Source: Chryseobacterium paludis (lineage in GTDB: Bacteria; Bacteroidota; Bacteroidia; Flavobacteriales; Weeksellaceae). From it: a DNA stretch of 64,000 nucleotides. The stretch lies in NCBI RefSeq assembly GCF_025403485.1, contig NZ_CP099966.1, forward strand, positions 3,447,001 through 3,511,000, in the 5' to 3' direction. The notes below the pieces were generated by a model. The model ran no database searches, had not been told where the DNA came from, and saw nothing but the letters and a program-made list of their open reading frames with translations. Positions 60,585 to 64,000 of the stretch are shown here, in pieces; the first letter of the stretch is position 1; the number at the start of each line of letters is the position of its first letter. The translations under genes and the position numbers were made by a program.

Positions 60585-63116
60585 TTATTGTGAAGACTTT
60601 TCAGTCGTCTTTTTTGTTTTATGAGCTTTACCGGTTAATCCGTCTTTAGCTTCATTAACATCCAGAATGATGGTTTCTCCCTCATTTAATTGTTTGTTTA
60701 CCAACATTTCAGCTAATAAATCTTCAATGTATTTCTGGATTGCTCTCTTTAATGGTCTTGCACCGAAATCTTTATCCCATCCTTTTTCAGAAATAAAGTC
60801 TTTTGCTGCATCAGTTAAATCAACTTTATATCCTAATTTTTCAAGTCTGCTGTAAAGCTTGTTCAATTCAAGGTCAATGATTCTCTTAATATCACTTTGC
60901 TCAAGAGAGTTAAAGATCACGATATCATCAATTCTGTTCAGGAATTCTGGAGCAAATGCTTTTTTAAGTGCATTTTCAATTGTACTTCTTGCTCTTGTAT
61001 CTGTATTTGACTTTTTAGCAGAAGTTCCGAATCCTACGCCATCCCCGAAATCTTTAAGATCTCTGGTACCAATGTTTGAAGTAAGGATGATAATCGTATT
61101 TCTGAAATCAATTTTTCTACCTAAGCTATCAGTAACATGACCCTCATCTAAGATCTGTAAAAGGATATTGAACACATCAGGGTGCGCTTTTTCAATCTCA
61201 TCTAAAAGAACCACAGCATAAGGTTTTCTTCTTACAGCTTCCGTTAACTGACCACCTTCTTCATATCCAACATATCCCGGAGGCGCACCTACCAATCTCG
61301 ATACCGCGAATTTTTCCATGTATTCACTCATATCGATTCTGATCAATGCTTCATCTGAGTCGAAAAGCTCTCTTGCCATTACTTTTGCAAGCTCTGTTTT
61401 ACCAACACCAGTTGTACCCAGGAAGATAAATGTTCCAATTGGACGATTCGGATCTTTCAGACCAGCTCTGTTTCTTTGAATAGCTTTAACTACTTTTTTC
61501 ACAGCGTCTTCCTGTCCGATTACTTTTCCGTTTAGATTATTATCCATTTGAGCTAATTTATCAAGCTCATTTTTACCAACCTTGGTTACCGGAACACCAC
61601 TCATCATAGAAACCACCTCTGCAACATTTTCTTCTGTTACGGTTTCTTTTTTCTCTTTTACATCTTTATCCCACTGGTCCTGAGCGGCATTAAGTTCCAT
61701 TTGAAGGCGTTCTTCTTCATCTTTTAGCTTTCGGGCTTCAAGATAATCCTGAGCCTTAACAGCTTTCTGCTTCATTTCTTTGATATCTTCAATTTTCTTT
61801 TCAAAATCAATGATCTCAGTAGGGACTTTCATATTTTTAATATAAACACGAGAACCTGCTTCATCCATTGCATCAATTGCTTTATCTGGTAAGAAACGGT
61901 CTGTAATATATCTCGATGTCAAATTGACACAAGCTAATATTGCTTCCGGTGTATAAATCACATTGTGATGCTCTTCATACTTATCTTTGATCTGATTTAA
62001 AATCTGAATGGTTTCTTCAATATTAGTTGGCTCCACCATAACTTTTTGGAACCTTCTTTCCAATGCTCCGTCTTTTTCAATATACTGACGGTATTCATCT
62101 AAAGTAGTTGCCCCGATGCATTGGATCTCTCCTCTTGCTAAAGCAGGCTTGAACATGTTGGATGCATCTAAGCTTCCTGTAGAACTTCCTGCACCAACAA
62201 TAGTATGAAGCTCATCAATGAATAAGATTACATCACGGTTCTTTTCAAGTTCCGTCATGATTGCCTTCATTCTTTCTTCGAATTGGCCACGATATTTTGT
62301 TCCTGCAACTAAACTTGCAAGATCAAGGGTAATGACTCTTTTACCAAAAAGAACTCTTGAAACCTTCTTCTGCTGGATTCTTAAAGCTAAACCTTCCGCA
62401 ATAGCAGATTTACCAACTCCGGGCTCTCCAATAAGAAGTGGATTGTTTTTCTTTCTACGAGAAAGGATCTGAGACACACGCTCAATTTCTTTCTCACGAC
62501 CGATTACAGGATCCAGTTTCCCATCTCTTGCCAAAGAAGTAAGGTCTCTACCAAAGTTGTCAAGGGTAGGAGTCTTGCTTTTTGCAGAACCTAAGTTTCC
62601 TGCAGGCTTTCTCATTTGCTCAAATTCCTCTCTTTCATCGTCGTCGTCGTATGCACTCATTTGAGGTGCCTGCCCAGAATTTTTAAGCATTGTTTGATAT
62701 TCTCTTGAAACTCCTTCATAGTCAATATCATAGGCTCCTAATATATTGGAGGTTGGGTCTTCATATTTATATAGAATACCCAGAAGTAAATGAACGGTAT
62801 TAATTTCATTACTTTTGTATTGTCGGCATTCTAACTCTGCACGTTTAACAGCATGATCTGCCATTTTAGTGAAAGAAATATTGGTTACCTCCTCAGAAAT
62901 AGGATTAAGACTTGTTGTATTTAGAGTTTCAATTTTTCTTCTGATTTGTGTTAAATCGGCATTAAGGTTTTGAAGGATTTCTTTTGCAGAGTTTTCTGTT
63001 TTTATAATACCTAAAAGTAGATGTTCTGTATTAAGAAATTCACTTTTCAGCCTTTTAGCTTCATTTTTGCTCTGTTTGAACACTTGGCTCAAACCTTGTG
63101 AAAACTTATAATCCAT
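60585..63116 (-). CDS. clpC: ATP-dependent Clp protease ATPase subunit ClpC
   Basis: The protein is 843 residues long from ATG at 63116 (DYKFSQGLSQVFKQ); a TTG at 63128 would add four residues. It has a double Clp N-repeat (about 1-145), AAA1 with Walker A GEPGVGKSAIAEG, a coiled middle domain with a UVR motif (DYLEARKLKDEEERLQ), and AAA2 with GTTGVGKTELAK. A ClpP-loop region and a Lys-rich C-terminus follow. ClpC unfolds proteins for ClpP in general proteolysis and stress response. It is monocistronic. Confidence 0.95.
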   Translation of the reverse strand: MDYKFSQGLSQVFKQSKNEAKRLKSEFLNTEHLLLGIIKTENSAKEILQNLNADLTQIRRKIETLNTTSLNPISEEVTNISFTKMADHAVKRAELECRQYKSNEINTVHLLLGILYKYEDPTSNILGAYDIDYEGVSREYQTMLKNSGQAPQMSAYDDDDEREEFEQMRKPAGNLGSAKSKTPTLDNFGRDLTSLARDGKLDPVIGREKEIERVSQILSRRKKNNPLLIGEPGVGKSAIAEGLALRIQQKKVSRVLFGKRVITLDLASLVAGTKYRGQFEERMKAIMTELEKNRDVILFIDELHTIVGAGSSTGSLDASNMFKPALARGEIQCIGATTLDEYRQYIEKDGALERRFQKVMVEPTNIEETIQILNQIKDKYEEHHNVIYTPEAILACVNLTSRYITDRFLPDKAIDAMDEAGSRVYIKNMKVPTEIIDFEKKIEDIKEMKQKAVKAQDYLEARKLKDEEERLQMELNAAQDQWDKDVKEKKETVTEENVAEVVSMMSGVPVTKVGKNELDKLAQMDNNLNGKVIGQEDAVKKVVKAIQRNRAGLKDPNRPIGTFIFLGTTGVGKTELAKVMARELFDSDEALIRIDMSEYMEKFAVSRLVGAPPGYVGYEEGGQLTEAVRRKPYAVVLLDEIEKAHPDVFNILLQILDEGHVTDSLGRKIDFRNTIIILTSNIGTRDLKDFGDGVGFGTSAKKSNTDTRARSTIENALKKAFAPEFLNRIDDIVIFNSLEQSDIKRIIDLELNKLYSRLEKLGYKVDLTDAAKDFISEKGWDKDFGARPLKRAIQKYIEDLLAEMLVNKQLNEGETIILDVNEAKDGLTGKAHKTKKTTEKSSQ

Positions 63117-63270
63117 AATATATCTCAATTAGAATAAAGATAGAATTATCTTTTATTCATTATTCTAAATTACAAATATTTTACCAAAAATCAATTAATG
63201 ACTTTATGGCAGAAAAAAGTTTTATTATCTTATTGAAAATGACTAAGTTTGTTTTCTTTAAATTTTCCTT

Positions 63271-63495
63271 ATGAGTCCCGAAATTGCTACTTATGTTGGA
63301 TATTCTGCCTCGCTTTTTATAGTGTTGAGTTTTATATTGAAAGATGTAAGAAAAATCAGAATCGTAAATATGGTGGGCTGTATTTGTTTTGTCATTTATG
63401 GTATTTTTAGCGGAATGCTTTGGCCGGTCATCATACCAAATGGGTTAATCTGCTTCATACAAATTTATCATTTGATTGCAGGAAAGAAAAATTAA
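63271..63495 (+). CDS. Small YgjV-like membrane protein
   Basis: The 74-residue protein has three hydrophobic segments (about 5-23, 30-47 and 50-68) and the pattern SLFIVLSFILKDVRKIRIVNMVGCICFV-like start, which resembles one half of PQ-loop/YgjV-type inner-membrane proteins. The function is unknown. Its stop overlaps the ATG of the following glycosyltransferase (TAATG), so the two are translationally coupled. Confidence 0.65.
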   Translation: MSPEIATYVGYSASLFIVLSFILKDVRKIRIVNMVGCICFVIYGIFSGMLWPVIIPNGLICFIQIYHLIAGKKN

Positions 63496-64000
63496 TGAAA
63501 AAGAAAATAATTACTTCTGCCTTTAGCAACCTGTATACAGATCAACGAATAGAAAAGGTATGCAGGACTTTATATGAAAAGGGATACCAAATCGAGCTGA
63601 TAGGAAATAACTGGGGTGGAGCCGAGGAAATGAAGCGGCCATACTCTTTTTTCAGAATACCTTTACTGTCAAAAAGTTTAAAAACAGCTTATTTCGAATT
63701 CAATTGGAAGTTATATAAGGAATTAAAAAAGAAAGCTGATCAGAATACAATTCTCCACGCTAATGATATAGACGCTTTGCTTCCCAATTATCTTATTGCT
63801 AAACGGCTAAATATTCCCTTAGTTTTTGATAGTCATGAAATTTTTTCTGAGATGCCGGCAATTCAAGGCAAAATGTCACAAAAAATGTGGCGTAACCTGG
63901 AAAAAAATATAATTCCAAAATTGGAATATATGATTACAGCTAGTGGAAGCTATGCAAAATGGTTTAAAAAAAAATATCTTGTGAATCCTGTGGTTGTTCA
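63495..64000 (+). CDS. Glycosyltransferase family 4-like protein (partial, 3' end outside window)
   Basis: The gene is open from ATG at 63495 to the right edge (168 codons seen). The N-terminal Rossmann-like GT-B domain is visible: ITSAFSNLYTDQRIEKVCRTL, IELIGNNWGG, ILHANDIDALLPNYLIAKRL and PLVFDSHEIFSEMP, patterns typical of GT4/GT1-type transferases in polysaccharide pathways. The C-terminal nucleotide-sugar domain is not in the window. It may open a surface glycan cluster continuing to the right (inference). Confidence 0.85.
   Translation, partial: MKKKIITSAFSNLYTDQRIEKVCRTLYEKGYQIELIGNNWGGAEEMKRPYSFFRIPLLSKSLKTAYFEFNWKLYKELKKKADQNTILHANDIDALLPNYLIAKRLNIPLVFDSHEIFSEMPAIQGKMSQKMWRNLEKNIIPKLEYMITASGSYAKWFKKKYLVNPVVV

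Noticed and set aside
60667..62472. Open frames antisense to clpC
   Set aside because: They mirror the codon structure of a highly conserved gene and have no recognisable domains.

Overview
The window looks like chromosomal DNA of a Flavobacteriales bacterium close to Chryseobacterium (Weeksellaceae). The reasons are AT-rich DNA with Bacteroidota-style TAnnTTTG promoter elements, a MurF-alanine racemase fusion, the type IX secretion/gliding lipoprotein SprE (PorW), a T9SS C-terminal sorting domain, a GH92 enzyme, SurE, an E. coli-type GMP reductase, and 2TM-domain sensor proteins. I see no rRNA, tRNA, CRISPR array, insertion sequence or prophage. The last gene, a glycosyltransferase, runs off the right edge.

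Layout. 0.2-11 kb: a NUDIX regulator, surface and secreted proteins (including a five-repeat protein paired with a small T9SS-sorted protein), lepA, a GH92 mannosidase, and an ECF sigma/anti-sigma/Spy-like operon. 11-15.6 kb: a DUF2520-kdsC-maf-sprE run. 15.6-22.6 kb: a minus-strand housekeeping block (tsaB, SDR, yraN, LD-carboxypeptidase, LysE exporter, rnr, rpiB). 22.6-23.1 kb: a 552-base divergent gap with a DnaA-box cluster and a large inverted repeat, followed by pgk. 24.4-34.6 kb: C1 protease, then methyltransferase, mnmG, ybeY, patatin, murF-alr and tdk, with two perfect parS palindromes flanking mnmG. 34.7-46.5 kb: rsmI, WG-repeat protein, fabG, guaC, an Lgt-like/small membrane protein/radical SAM operon, GNAT-surE and a tail-specific protease. 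46.7-55.3 kb: sodC, an AraC regulator, a TonB receptor, and a cluster of one LytS-type kinase, three small 2TM proteins, an ICMT-like enzyme and a LytTR regulator. 55.3-58.5 kb: lineage-specific membrane proteins. 58.6-64 kb: mnmA, a beta-barrel protein, clpC and a glycosyltransferase.

The most notable signals are four. (1) Three promoters, those of the TonB receptor, the LytS-2TM kinase and a 2TM pair, carry matching 10-bp direct repeats with exactly 21-bp periodicity, 36-37 bp ahead of a TAnnTTTG element. This looks like the binding site of the LytTR regulator encoded nearby and would define a local regulon. (2) A three-gene operon joins an Lgt-fold protein that has lost key Lgt residues, a 78-residue membrane protein and a radical SAM enzyme resembling the archaeal tetraether lipid synthase family; it is a candidate undescribed lipid or lipoprotein modification system. 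(3) The DnaA-box cluster near 22.65 kb with two parS sites 4-6 kb away suggests that the chromosome origin and centromere region lie in this window. (4) Four 2TM domains are clustered within about 2 kb, one of them fused to the kinase.
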